From: Wurfbainia villosa | Lineage: Eukaryota; Streptophyta; Magnoliopsida; Zingiberales; Zingiberaceae | Length of the DNA: 64,000 nt | Direction: 5' to 3' | NCBI GenBank assembly: GCA_025175895.1 | Contig: CM045993.1 | Span: 52,518,621-52,582,620, forward strand | In this document: in pieces, positions 11,708-22,363 of the stretch | Numbering within the stretch: the stretch's first letter is position 1 | Layout of the letters: the number at the start of each line of letters is the position of its first letter | Made by a program: the position numbers and the translations under genes | The notes under the pieces: model-generated | Database searches by the model: none | Told to the model about the DNA's origin: nothing | Seen by the model: only the letters and a program-made list of their open reading frames with translations

Positions 11708-11717
11708 AGTGGGAGAT
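11708..11717 (+). promoter_or_regulatory. R2 polypurine tract
   Basis: AAGTGGGAGA-type tract directly before the 3' LTR. It would prime plus-strand cDNA. The same tract precedes the R4, R6 and R7 3' LTRs. Confidence 0.85.
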
Positions 11718-13551
11718 TATTGGAATGTATACTGAAAGCCTTGCTCTTTTTGTATGAACATTTTTATTTTGAAATAAGAATCACATGATCATTGTTTGCA
11801 CTTTATATTTATTATATGTGTGCATATTGTCTAATATTTTACATTGTAGATAACATGGTGCTTGGTGTGGCACAGAAGATCATGTTATCAGTCCCTTGTA
11901 GAATATAAGTAGAGGCTCACAACCAAGATGGTTTTGGACAAACCATTGGCATGGTTGTAGTGTAACTTGGTACTGTTTTGTCTTGAACATAGAGTTACAC
12001 TAGTACACTTAGGTGTATTGAGCAGGACCGACATAGAGGTGATTCAATTTATTGCTGACTTCATAATTGAATCGGACCTCGGATATTATGTTGTACATGC
12101 TCTTAATCCCGATATAATAACGGACACATGTACTTAGTATTTATTTCTTTGATTTACCAGAGGGTGAGATTTAGATGGATTAAATCAATATGCCCGGTAA
12201 GTTGGGAAATGATATTATTTACATGGTGTGCCATTGATTATAGGAGGAAACCGTGTCCTATATACTAGGTTGATGATGTCCCCTTGAGGAGCTCATAAGG
12301 TTCATCATGTAAACCCAACTGGTTGACTTAGTCAGCATGATGATAAGGTTGAGTGATACTACTCGAGGAATTAGATGTTAATTAATTGATGGTCAGTAAA
12401 TCAATTAATTGACGGACATTCGATATCTTAAACACGGTGAGATTGATGTACAAATAATATATGGAGCCCATATTAATTTATGGGGGTTGGTGAGGTAATT
12501 CAATGATGATCCTCTAGTGGAATGGAACATCATTGATGGATCAAGTTTGTGTGGTTCCGATCCATCGGGTGGCCAAGATCCAACTCCTCCTTATGGTCCC
12601 TATCGTAGCCTAATATAATCCTCGTGAAGTCTAGATCCAAGGATGTAAAACAAAACTTTAGAACCAACGGTTGGGATTAAATCCCTAGATCCGATGGTTG
12701 GGATGAAACCCTAGAACCAACGGTTGGGATTAAATCCCTAGATTCGACGGTTGGGATAAAACCCTAGATCCGACGGTTGGGATGAATCCCTAGATCCGAC
12801 GGTTGGGATAAAACCCGAGATCCGACGGTTGGGATGAAACCCTAGATCCGACGCTTGGGATGAAACCCTAGATTCGACGGTTGGGATAAAACCCTAGATC
12901 CGACGGTGGAGATTAAATCCCTAGATCCGACGGTGGAGATTAAAGGAGGCTTAAGCCCAATTCTATAAATAGAGGGCTTAGATTGGGCGGCAAGTGATGG
13001 TTCATTTGGAGTTAGGGTTTTAGGTTGGGCGGCTAGGGTTTGGAAGCTTTGGCTTGGGCGGCAACTCTTGGACTAGTGGCCGGCGCCCATCTTCTTCCAT
13101 CAAGACTTGGCCGGCGCCCATCCTCTTGGTCCCTCTCTTATTTTTTGGCCGGCGGCAACCTCTCTTCAAGGTTGGCCGACATTCACTCCTCCATTCTCTC
13201 CAAGGTGGCCGGCGGTTCTCCTTACATTGGTGGCCGGCGCTTCATCCATTCATTCCTTGGCCGGCGGTTACATCAAACTCCCTTGCTTGGTGGCCAGTTC
13301 TAGAAAGGAGAAGTTTTGTTGGTTCTTCTCTTTGTTCGCAGCGAACAAGGAAGGGAAGAACGCGATCTAGAAGACTTCTACTCGTGGAGGATCTTCGTCC
13401 ACAGTTTGTTCAAGTGATCACTCAAGTTGTTAGCACAACGACGAATAGGTTGTGCTAAGGAAACTCATCCCATCCGAATTAGTTCTTTCATTAGTGAAAA
13501 TTTTAATCCGGGGACATGGGAGCCAATGAGCCTCCGAAGCGACTCCTAACA
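11718..13551 (+). repeat. R2 3' LTR (1834 bp)
   Basis: Nearly identical to the 5' LTR except that the first dinucleotide is TA instead of TG and about 235 bp are missing at about 13403 (the segment equal to roughly 6356-6586 of the 5' LTR). The minisatellite is at 12659-12946, also about eleven units, and the TATA box is at 12964-12971. It ends CTCCTAACA. Confidence 0.92.
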
Positions 13552-13575
13552 CCTTTGACTTGCGGTATTCAAGTC

Positions 13576-13580
13576 ATCTT
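13576..13580. repeat. Target duplication ATCTT, left of R3
   Basis: Matches 22364-22368 on the right. The uninterrupted sequence is visible in the R4 3' LTR (about 29722-29740). Confidence 0.9.
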
Positions 13581-14803
13581 TGTCAGGACCCTTGGAATGG
13601 CTAGAGGGGGGTGATTAGCCTTTCTTCTTTTCTACAAAAATGTTAGCGGAAGCAATACAAAATATAAACACAAATCAAAGCAAGAACAAGGCTAACACCC
13701 GATGTACGTGGTTCGGAGATGACGCTCCTACTCCACGGCAATCCGTAAGGTGGATTAGCCCTAATCAACCTTCACTAGAACCTCCTTTGGATGAACCAAG
13801 GTGGAGAAACCTTTCTTACAATGTTCTCCTCTTCTTTACAATGATGGATGATCAAGAACAAGAGAAGAGGAGGATTTAAATCACTAAAAACACTTGGAAG
13901 GCTTGGTGAGCACGAGAGTATAGTTAGGAGCAAGAGCACTAGCTTCACCAAGTTCCCCATGGCCTTTTATAGAAGAGTGTTTTTTTCCGTTAGGCGTCGA
14001 TCGGTCGTGATGCATACCATCGATCGTGCGCGCAATGACACGAAGCGCGATCTCCACGGAGATTCGTGTAGCCGCAATCTCAATGGCGGTGATCGGTCGG
14101 TGATCCCTCCATCGATCGGTGATGGGGTGATCGATGTGATCAAGCGGCGATCAGTGAGGCGCGTGCAATGGCGATATTTCTCTTGATCGGTCGTGATGCC
14201 CTTGGCGATCGGTGATCGCGGTCGATCATTGCTCTATCAAAGGCGGTCGGTGATGGTCGAGTTTCACCGGACTCGATCGAAACGCGACGATCGTGATACA
14301 TCGTGTCGATCGTGATACTCATCAAGTATGAGTAATTCATACTTGATTTTATTCCCTAGACCTAGACTCAACCTTCTAGCTCCTCATTAAGCCTTGCGCC
14401 TTCAGGATCTCTCCGAGTCCGCGACTTGTTCATCCTTTGCACTTTGCTTTCAAGAGCTTCCTTCGGTTTCGCCATGTCTTGGGTTGCCAAATGCTTGGAC
14501 TTTACGCCGCCATGACTACAAGCTTGGACTTATGCTGCCAAGACTTTACTTTGGACTTCCTTTGCCAAGGTTCACTTTGGACTTTATGATGCCAAGACTA
14601 CAAGCTTGGTCTTATGCCGCCAAGTCCATCCCTTGGACTTCCTTTGCCAAGATCATACTTGGACTTCCTTTTACCAAGTCTTCATCCTTGGATTTCCCTG
14701 TCACTTAAACACATTCGTAATTAGATCACAAGATATTGCCTAACTTAGATGATTATCCAAACATCAAAACATATATAAATGCTTGGAGCTTGTTGCACCA
14801 ACA
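13581..14803 (-). repeat. R3 3' LTR (1223 bp)
   Basis: Starts TGTCAGGACCC and ends CACCAACA in + coordinates. A TATA-like TATAAAAGG (minus) is at 13963-13971. The rest is very close to the 5' LTR, but the block at 13994-14320 differs strongly and systematically, with ATCGATCGG-type sequences in place of CAGTCGACTG palindromes. Confidence 0.92.
14499..14700 (-). repeat. Degenerate CCAAG/CTTGG minisatellite in R3 LTR
   Basis: About six to seven degenerate units of roughly 30 bp, each alternating GCCAAGACT and CTTGGACTT, so units are also inverted to each other. Copies are at 21515-21708 and 22064-22258 in the other LTR. Long open frames of 95-105 codons here are by-products of the repeat. Confidence 0.8.
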
Positions 14804-15849
14804 ATCTCCCCCTTTTTGATGTTTGACAATCATTTAAGTTAGGTCTTTAAAGATACACACATAATCATCTAACTTAGGCATTCCTTCTCCCCCTTTGACA
14901 TACATCAAAAAGAGAAGGATGAAAGAATTTAGAGTGTTGGATCTTGGACTTAAGGTATTAGATTGAAATTAAGCTCCCCCTTAATCCAAGATAGGATGTA
15001 AATTACATTTGAGGCAAAGCATAATCTAAAATTCAAAAGTTAAATCCTAACTTAGCACCAACAATGGTTTTGGGGATAAAAGGATAGAATTTATTGAAAC
15101 TCCCCCTAAACCATTGTATTAAGCAGTCCTAAAACTCGTTTATACGCAATATTATCATACTAGAGTGTTAGGACATCAAAAATACACCAAATATCAGAAA
15201 ATAGAGCTTATTATCAGAAAACCCAGTGTATCAGTCGACTGGTATCTGAACCAGTCGACTGCTACGCCTGAAATCGAAATTTCAGCCTTTTCAGCCCATT
15301 TTCAGAAATGCGGTAGAAATTCCAGAAATCTCGAAAAATCACGAAATTTTGCGTACACATTTCTGAAATCATATTTTATTAAGGAAAAATGATTTGAAAA
15401 ATATATGTTTTCCAGATTTCGAGATGGATACAAATTTGGAAACTTACAAAAGTTCTAAAGAATTTTCAAACTTTGTATCACTTTTGTGATTCACTTGAAA
15501 ACTGTTTTCCAAAATATAATGAACATAGTTTAACATATATATGATTTGGAATTTCCAACCATGTTCTTAGAGCTATGTACTCATTACTTGAATACAAGCC
15601 TTCCCAATGGTTGGTCCATAAGGTATTTATGTCTCTAGGTGTGTCATTGGCTCATAGTAATGCATCATAACAAGCATGATGAGCCAAGTACACCTTCCCT
15701 ATCATCTCACATGGTTCTAAGTGTCTCAATACAAAAATCAAGGTTTCTTAAGGCTTTTTGTGAGATGTATCAAGGTATAAAGATAACATATAAACATGGG
15801 ATCATGCAAACCTAGAATTTTACTCTCTAGCACATACCAAGCTCTCTCC
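14804..15849 (-). other. R3 3' untranslated region with four polypurine tracts
   Basis: No coding sequence seen. C-rich tracts (purine-rich on the element strand) occur at 14806-14818 (next to the LTR), 14885-14896, 14973-14983 and 15100-15110, each CTCCCCCT or close to it. Two CAGTCGACTG palindromes lie at 15232-15241 and 15252-15261. Tandem polypurine tracts are a known Sirevirus trait. The one touching the LTR is the likely functional primer. Confidence 0.82.
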
Positions 15850-17525
15850 TTAAAGATGAAAATTCATTTTGGGAAGAGCTTTGGTGAAGATATCAAGGTT
15901 GGACTTAGATTCTACATAATTAAGTTCAATGTCCCCTCTTGCCACATGATCTCTTATGAAGTGATGTTTCACTTCAATGTGCTTGGTCCTAGAGTGATGT
16001 ACCGGATTTTTGGTCAAGTTGATGGTACTCACATTGTCACAATAAACTTTAATGTTAGAGTAGTGTAGCTCATAGTTCACAAGAGTATGTCTCATCCAAA
16101 GTAATTGAGCTACACAACCACCCATAGCCACATATTCGGCTTCGGTGGTTGATAAAGCAACACAATGTTGCTTCCTACTACTCCAACTAACTAGGGAGGA
16201 CCCAAGAAATTGGCATCCACCACTAGTACTTTTCCTATCCAATTTGCACCCGGCATAATCGGAATCGGTATAACCAAGCAATTCAAATGACTTAGTCTAG
16301 GATACCAAAGTCCTACATTTAGGGTGCCTTTAATATATCTTAATATTCTTTTGACGGCTACCAAATGTGATTCTTTGGCACAAGATTGGTATCTTGCATA
16401 CATACCTACCGCAAATAAAATGTCGGGTCTACTAGCGGTTAGGTATAGTAAGCTACCAATCATACTCCTATACAGTTTAAGATCAATTGATTTACCTTCA
16501 TGATCACTATCTATTCTAGTGCTAGTGGCCATAGGAGTGGTTACAATTTTGGCATTTTCCAAACCAAATTTCTTGATCATTTCATTTGCATATTTGGTTT
16601 GATAAATATGAATACCCTCATTGGTTTGTTTGACTTGTAAACCTAGGAAAAAGGTAAGCTCTCCAACCAAACTCATTTCAAATTCATTTTCCATATTTTT
16701 TATAAAGTCTTGAAGAAGATCATCATTTTTTGACCCAAAGATGATATCATCAACATATACTTGGGCTATGAATATATCTTTTAACGTTGACTTTATATAC
16801 AAAGTTTGATCTACTTGGCCTCTTCTAAAATCCTTAGAAATTAAGAAGGATGACAATCTTTCATACCATGCCCAGGGAGCTTGTTTTAACCCATATAATG
16901 CTTTCCTAAGCTTACATACATGATTTGGATAATCTATGTTCTCAAATCCGGGTGGTTGCTCTACATATACTTCCTCCTTAATAAAATCATTTAAGAATGC
17001 CGATTTAACATCCATTTGGTAAAGTTTAAATCCCATGTAGGAAGCATACCCTAAGAGAATCCTAATAGATTCTAACCTTGCAATCGGGGCATAAGTCTCA
17101 TCATAGTCAAGCCCCTCAACTTGATTGAATCCCCTAGCAACCAACCTAGCTTTATTTCTAGTGATATTTCCTTGATCATCTAGCTTATTCCTAAAGACCC
17201 ATCTTGTAGTAATTATGGTGCTATCATTTGGTCTAGGTACTAATTCCCATACTTGACTTCTCTCAAATTGAGCCAATTCATCTTGCATTGCCAAAATCCA
17301 ATCCGGATCATGTAATGCATCATTGATCGATTTGGGCTCAATTTGTGAGATAAGAGCAACTTGACTAGTAGGAGGTCTATGAAATGACCTAGTTCTTACT
17401 CCTTGAGATAGATCTCCTACTACTTGGTCAAGTGGATGATCTTGATGAATTCTTAGGTTTCTAGAAGGGATTTCAATTTGATTATTGTTATCTTCCACCC
17501 TTCTGTCATCATCGAGTCTCCTCTT
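15850..17525 (-). pseudogene. R3 reverse transcriptase-RNase H
   Basis: From the frameshift near 17520 the frame reads RT: WVFRNKLDDQGNITRNKARL, KSAFLNDFIKEEVYVEQPPG, LRKALYGLKQAPWAWYERL, and catalytic YVDD in QVYVDDIIFGSKN (about 16740-16760). It also has the connection sequence SMIGSLLYLTASRPDI. A second frameshift near 16300 (after NVGLWYP) separates RNase H, which continues at 16281-15850 with TDSDYAGCKLDRKSTSG, STTEAEYVAMGG, the CDN motif and FTKALP at the end. These read like a recently inactivated enzyme, with only two shifts in about 1.7 kb. RT and RNase H would copy element RNA into DNA inside the particle. Confidence 0.9.
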
Positions 17526-18895
17526 CCTCCCCCTTGATCATTACCCCTAATGGTCAAATTTTGAAGTTTTTGGGTAATGTCTTGATTATTGTCATTAATA
17601 TCCTTATCAATGGAGGACTTTCTAGGGTAGGTACTAGTAGTTTCATCAAATTGAACATAGGAAGACTCCTCAATCCCTTTGGTTCTCTTATTGTAGACTC
17701 TATACCCTCTACTTGTGGATGAGTATCCAACTAGGATTCCCTCATCCGCTTTTGATTCAAATTTTCCTAAGTTATCTTTGGTGTTTAGAATATAAACTTT
17801 ACATCCAAAGACTTTGAAATAATGAATTGTGGGTATAGTCCCATTCCATAATTCAAATGGTGTTTTTCCTAAAAACCTATGGATTTGAACCCTATTTTGG
17901 ATATAGCAAGCGGTATTAACCGCTTCCGCCCACAAGTAGCTAGGTAGAGAATATGCATTAAGCATAGTCCTAGCCGCCTCTTGTAGGGCACGATTTCTCC
18001 TTTCCACCACCCCATTTTGTTGGGGTGTTCTAGGACAAGAGAACTCATGCTTGTACCCTTGCTCTAAACAAAATTGTGAAAATTTTAGATTTTCAAATTC
18101 ACCACCATGATCACTACGGATCCGGTTGATTTTGAGACTCTTTTCATTTTCAACCCTTTTACTAAATCCTATGATTATTTCTAAGGTATCATCCTTATGT
18201 TTCATAAAATAGACCCAAGTATACCTAGAAAAATCATCTACTATAACCAAACAATATTTATTACCATTTAAAGATGGAGTACTATGGAAATCAAATAAGT
18301 CAAGATGCAATAATTCTAATGGTAAAGAGGTATTGGTTAGGGTTTTACCTTTGTGTGATGCCTTTGTTTGTTTTCCTTCTTGGCATGCATCACACAATTT
18401 GTTCTTGACATACTTGATCTTTGGTAGCCCTTTGACCAACTCCATCTTGGCTACCTTGGCTATGTTTTTCATGTTGATATGCCCCAATCTTCTATGCCAT
18501 AGCCAACTTTCCTCTTCTTTTGCAACAAAACACTTAGTAGAAATGTTAGAAGCATATGAAAGATCAACATAATAGATGTTTGATTTCCTATATCCAACTA
18601 ACATACAATCATTTAATTCCTTGTGTCTAATCATGCATTTAGAGGATTCAAAAGAGACATGATAGTTTGCATCACAAAGTTGACTAACACTTAATAAATT
18701 AAATTTCATATTTTCAACTAGCAATACTTTGTGAATAACAATTTTAGGGGATACCTCAATTGTACCTCTACCTAATATCTTGAGTTTTCCACTATCCCCA
18801 AAGGACACCGCTCCCTTCTTCATATATTTAATTGTGGAGAACTTGCTCACATCCCCGGTCATATGTGTTGAGCAACCGCTATCCACAATCCACAT
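17453..18895 (-). pseudogene. R3 protease-integrase
   Basis: A 480-codon frame starting just after the protease N-terminus. The aspartic protease motif DSG is at residues 5-7 (VDSGCSTHMTGD). The GAG pre-integrase and integrase zinc finger follows (WLWHRRLGH ... LCDACQEGK). The integrase core has all three catalytic acids: D in LLHLDLFDF, D in RSDHGGEF and E in NGVVERRNR. Then comes the usual VFGCKVYILN region. It is in frame with gag, separated only by the TAG at 18911-18913. It ends by a 1-base shift near 17520 just before RT. The overlap with the next frame (17453-17498) is read in two frames and does not mean two genes. Confidence 0.9.
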
Positions 18896-18910
18896 ACCTC
18901 GCTCTCCTAC

Positions 18911-20536
18911 CTAAATCACATGAAAAACACAAGCTTTTGGTACCCAAACATTTGGACCGGTAACATTAAGTAAAAACTTCTTAGGTACCCAAGCTTTCTT
19001 AACCTTACCCTTAATGGTTGCTTTCCTATTAATTAATGAAATATAAGCAACTTCTTTTTCTTTTGGCTTATATCCTAACCCGGCCTTGTTATAAACCGCT
19101 CTTTGTCTACTAAGAATCATATCAAGACACTTTGAGCCATTTGAAAAATTTTCTAAACATGCTTTCAATTCAATAACCTCATCCTTAAGTTTGTCATTTT
19201 CTTCCCTAAGCATGCAAGAGTCAATATGTGAAGGCTTTTCATTCCTAATGACCTTTATTTCTACCTTCATGCTCTTAACCTTAGATTTTGACTTATCTAG
19301 AGCTTCTTTAAGATAAGCAATTGATTTATAGAGAAGCATAACCTTGGGAGAATTCATTACCTCATCGTCACTAGATGACGATTCATCACTTGAAGAATCT
19401 TCTTGACTTGATGTGCCGGAATCATCTTCTAATGCCATGAGTGCCACATGGCGTGTGATGTGGCAAAGCTCATCATCGGATGAAGAGTCTTCAACACTTG
19501 GTGTGTCCCATGTGGTTTGAGCCACCATGGCCTCCTTCTTCTTCTTTTCCTTCTTGTCCTTCTTTTTCTTTTCCTTTTCCTCCTTCTTCTTTAGCTCCGG
19601 ACAATTCGGCTTTATATGCCCCTTCTTATTGCAAGCATGGCAAATCACATTATTGCTAAAACTTGAATTACCATTAAATTTAACTTTTGAGGAATGAGAC
19701 CCCTTCCTTGCTTCTCTATTCTTGAACTCTCTTGACTTTATATAAAGCTTCTTGACGAAATTTGCCATTTCACTAGATGAGTCCCCATCGCTACTTGACT
19801 CATCCTCCGACTCGGATGATGATGATGCTTCTTTTCTTTCCTTCTTCTTCTTTTCTTTCTTGTCCTTCTTTTCAACAAATAGAGCTAAACCCTTTTCCTT
19901 AGAGGACATGTTAGTTTGCTCATGTAATTCAAACTCACAAAATAATTCATCAATTTTAATTTGAGATAAATCCCTAGTTACCTTAATGACATCAACTATT
20001 GAAGTCCATAAAGAATTTCTAGGAAATGCTTGTAAAATATACCTTACCAAATCCTGGTTGTCAACTCGCTCACCTATGATATGGAGTCCGTTTACAATTT
20101 CCTTGAACCTTCCATGCATTTGACTTACAGTTTCATGCATCTTCATTTGGAAGGCTTGAAGTTGTCCAATTAATAGGTCCTTCTTGGCCCTCTTTGATTC
20201 CTTGGAACCTTCATTTAGCTCAATGAGCTTTTCCCATAGCTCCTTGGCGGATTCAAAAGGCCCCACCTTGTTGAGTTGCTCCATTGTGACGCCGCATTGG
20301 ATGGTGAGGACGGCCTTTGCATTTGATTCAAATTTCTTGTTTATTTCTCTTGTCCAATCCTTGCTTGGAATAGGATGTCCATGTTCATCCACCGGTTCCT
20401 CGAAGCCATCTACAACACTATGCCAAATTTAAATATTACTCATAAGATAGTACTTCATCCTACCTTTCCAATACGCAAAATGACTCCCATCGAAGAGCGG
20501 TGGCTTGGCGATGCTATATCCCTCTTGAAGAGGCAT
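18911..20536 (-). pseudogene. R3 gag (one in-frame stop)
   Basis: I place the start at 20536, the first ATG after the primer binding site. It gives EGYSIAKPPLFDGSHFAYWK, the Sirevirus gag N-terminus. A TAA at about 20429-20431 interrupts it, and the same frame resumes and runs 493 codons from 20392. Counted from there: copia gag core (about 20-165), acidic serine-rich stretch (188-208), zinc knuckle CHACNKKGHIKPNC (251-264), lysine/glutamate run (266-290), second acidic stretch, probable coiled coil (about 360-420), and WVPK motifs near the C-terminus. It ends in TAG at 18911-18913 with pol in the same frame. Without the TAA it would be a normal-length Sirevirus gag. Confidence 0.9.
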
Positions 20537-20576
20537 TGATGTCTTGGTTAATGGTGAGATCTTCCAAGCTATCCGG

Positions 20577-20588
20577 GCTCTGATACCA
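20577..20588 (-). promoter_or_regulatory. R3 primer binding site (initiator Met-tRNA)
   Basis: GCTCTGATACCA on + is the complement of TGGTATCAGAGC, two bases from the 5' LTR. Confidence 0.93.
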
Positions 20589-20590
20589 CT

Positions 20591-22363
20591 TGTTAGGACC
20601 CTTGAAATGGCTAGAGGGGGGGTGATTAGCCTTTCTTCTTTTCTACAAAAAGCGGAAGCAATACAAAATATAAACACAAATCAAAGCAAGAACAAGGCTA
20701 ACTGATGTACGTGGTTCGGAGATGACGCTCCTACTCCACGGCAATCCGTAAGGTGGATTAGCCCTAATCAACCTTCACTAGAACCTCCTTTGGATGAACC
20801 AAGGTGGAGAAACCTTTCTTACAATGCTCTCCTCTTCTTTACAATGATGGATGATCAAGAACAAGAGAAGAGGAGGATTTAAATCACTAAAAACACTTGG
20901 AAGGCTTGGTGAGCACGAGAGTATGATTAGGAGCAAGAGCACCAGGTTCACCAAGCTCCCCATGGCCCCTTTATAGAAGAGGGCTATTTTTCCGTTAGTC
21001 GATCCGACCGATGCATACCATCATCGGTCCCAAGCCAACGGCTTTTGAAACACGATCTCCGCGGAGATTCATAGCCGCAATCTCCAACGGCAAGGTGATC
21101 AGTCGACTGATCCTCCATCAGTCGACTGATGGGGTGATCAATCGAGTGATCAAGCGCAATGAGTGAGGCGCGATTCGTGGTGATATTTCTCTTGATCGGT
21201 CGACCGATGCCCTTGGCGATCGATCGATCGATCATCGATCGCTTCGATCAAGGCCTGATCGATGGTCGTGGTTTCACGACTACCGAACGCTTGACCCGAT
21301 CGTGATACATCGTATCAGTCGACTGATACTCATCAAGTATGAGTAATTCATACTTGATTTTATTCCCTAGACCTAGACTCAACCTTCTAGCTCCTCATTA
21401 AGCCTTGCGCCTTCAGGATCTCTCCGAGTCCGCGACTTGTTCATCCTTTGCGCTTTGCTTCCAAGAGCTTCCTTCAGTTTCGTCATGTCTTGGGTTGCCA
21501 AATGCTTGGACTTTACGCCGCCAAGACTACAAGCTTGGACTTATGCTGCCAAGACTTTATTTTGGACTTCCTTTGCCAAGGTTCACTTTAGACTTTATGC
21601 TGCCAAGACTACAAGCTTGGTCTTATGCCGCCAAGTCCATCCCTTGGACTTCCTTTGCCAAGATCATACTTGGACTTCCTTTTACCAAGTCTTCATCCTT
21701 GGATTTCCCTGTCACTTAAACACATTCATAATTAGATCACAAGATATTGCCTAACTTAGATGATTATTCAAACATCAAAACATATATAAATGCTTGGAGC
21801 TTGTTGCACCAATAATTCACCCTGACTCAGTCGGACGCCTGACCAGTCGACTGATACATCGTATCAGTCGACTGATACTCATCAAGTATGAGTAATTCAT
21901 ACTTGATTTTATTCCCTAGACCTAGACTCAACCTTCTAGCTCCTCATTAAGCCTTGCGCCTTCAGGATCTCTCCGAGTCCGCGACTTGTTCATCCTTTGC
22001 GCTTTGCTTCCAAGAGCTTCCTTCGGTTTCGTCATGTCATGGGTTGCCAAATGCTTGGACTTTACACCGCCAAGACTACAAGCTTGGACTTATGCTGCCA
22101 AGACTTTACTTTGGACTTCCTTTGCCAAGGTTCACTTTGGACTTTATGCTGCCAAGACTACAAGCTTGGTCTTATGCCGCCAAGTCCATCCCTTGGACTT
22201 CCTTTTCCAAGATCATACTTGGACTTCCTTTTACCAAGTCTTCATCCTTGGATTTCCCTGTCACTTAAATACATTCGTAATTAGATCACAAGATATTGCC
22301 TAACATAGATGATTATCCAAACATCAAAACATATATAAATTCTTGGAGCTTGTTGCACCAACA
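20591..22363 (-). repeat. R3 5' LTR (1773 bp) with internal tandem duplication
   Basis: Starts TGTTAGGACCC and ends CACCAACA in + coordinates. It is about 550 bp longer than the 3' LTR because 21273-21815 is repeated almost exactly as 21816-22363. A TATA-like TATAAAGG (minus) lies near 20968-20975. The duplicated part is the U3 end, including minisatellite and palindromes, so this LTR has two near-ends. The inner one reads CACCAATAA instead of CACCAACA. Confidence 0.9.
21097..21329. repeat. Palindrome cluster upstream of R3 TATA
   Basis: Perfect palindromes: GATCAGTCGACTGATC (21097-21112), CCATCAGTCGACTGATGG (21115-21132) and GTATCAGTCGACTGATAC (21312-21329). The last recurs at 21861-21878. 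All share the core CAGTCGACTG. GGTCGACC (about 21200) and ATCGATCGATCGATC (about 21220) lie between. They sit in U3, upstream of the TATA box. Confidence 0.88.

Larger units (their letters stand above)
4672..13551 (+). mobile_element. R2: Ty1/copia LTR retrotransposon, family II, both LTRs
   Basis: Order: 5' LTR (4672-6734), primer binding site, leader of about 1 kb, gag, protease, integrase, RT, RNase H, polypurine tract, 3' LTR (11718-13551). This is the normal copia order, with integrase before RT. The element is complete in structure but all coding parts are broken. Flanking 5-mers are CCTAT on the left and CCTTT on the right (13552-13556), which differ at one base. The left flank is R1 and the right flank is the interior of the R4 LTR. 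Confidence 0.93.
13581..22363 (-). mobile_element. R3: Sirevirus-like copia retrotransposon
   Basis: The element reads on the minus strand: 5' LTR 20591-22363, primer binding site, gag, protease, integrase, RT, RNase H, a 1-kb 3' untranslated region with several polypurine tracts, and 3' LTR 13581-14803. It is flanked by ATCTT on both sides. The Sirevirus assignment rests on the extended gag with acidic/serine and coiled-coil regions after the zinc knuckle, the multiple polypurine tracts, and palindrome-rich LTRs, all known for that lineage. No envelope-like frame is visible after RNase H. Confidence 0.92.

Noticed and set aside
15850..16068. 90-codon plus-strand frame over R3 RNase H
   Set aside because: Antisense to the clear RNase H frame with TEAEY, CDN and FTKALP motifs.
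21405..22303. Repeated frames of 95-105 codons in the R3 LTR
   Set aside because: They follow the 30-bp minisatellite in two phases and lie antisense to the element. The repeat unit simply lacks stop codons.
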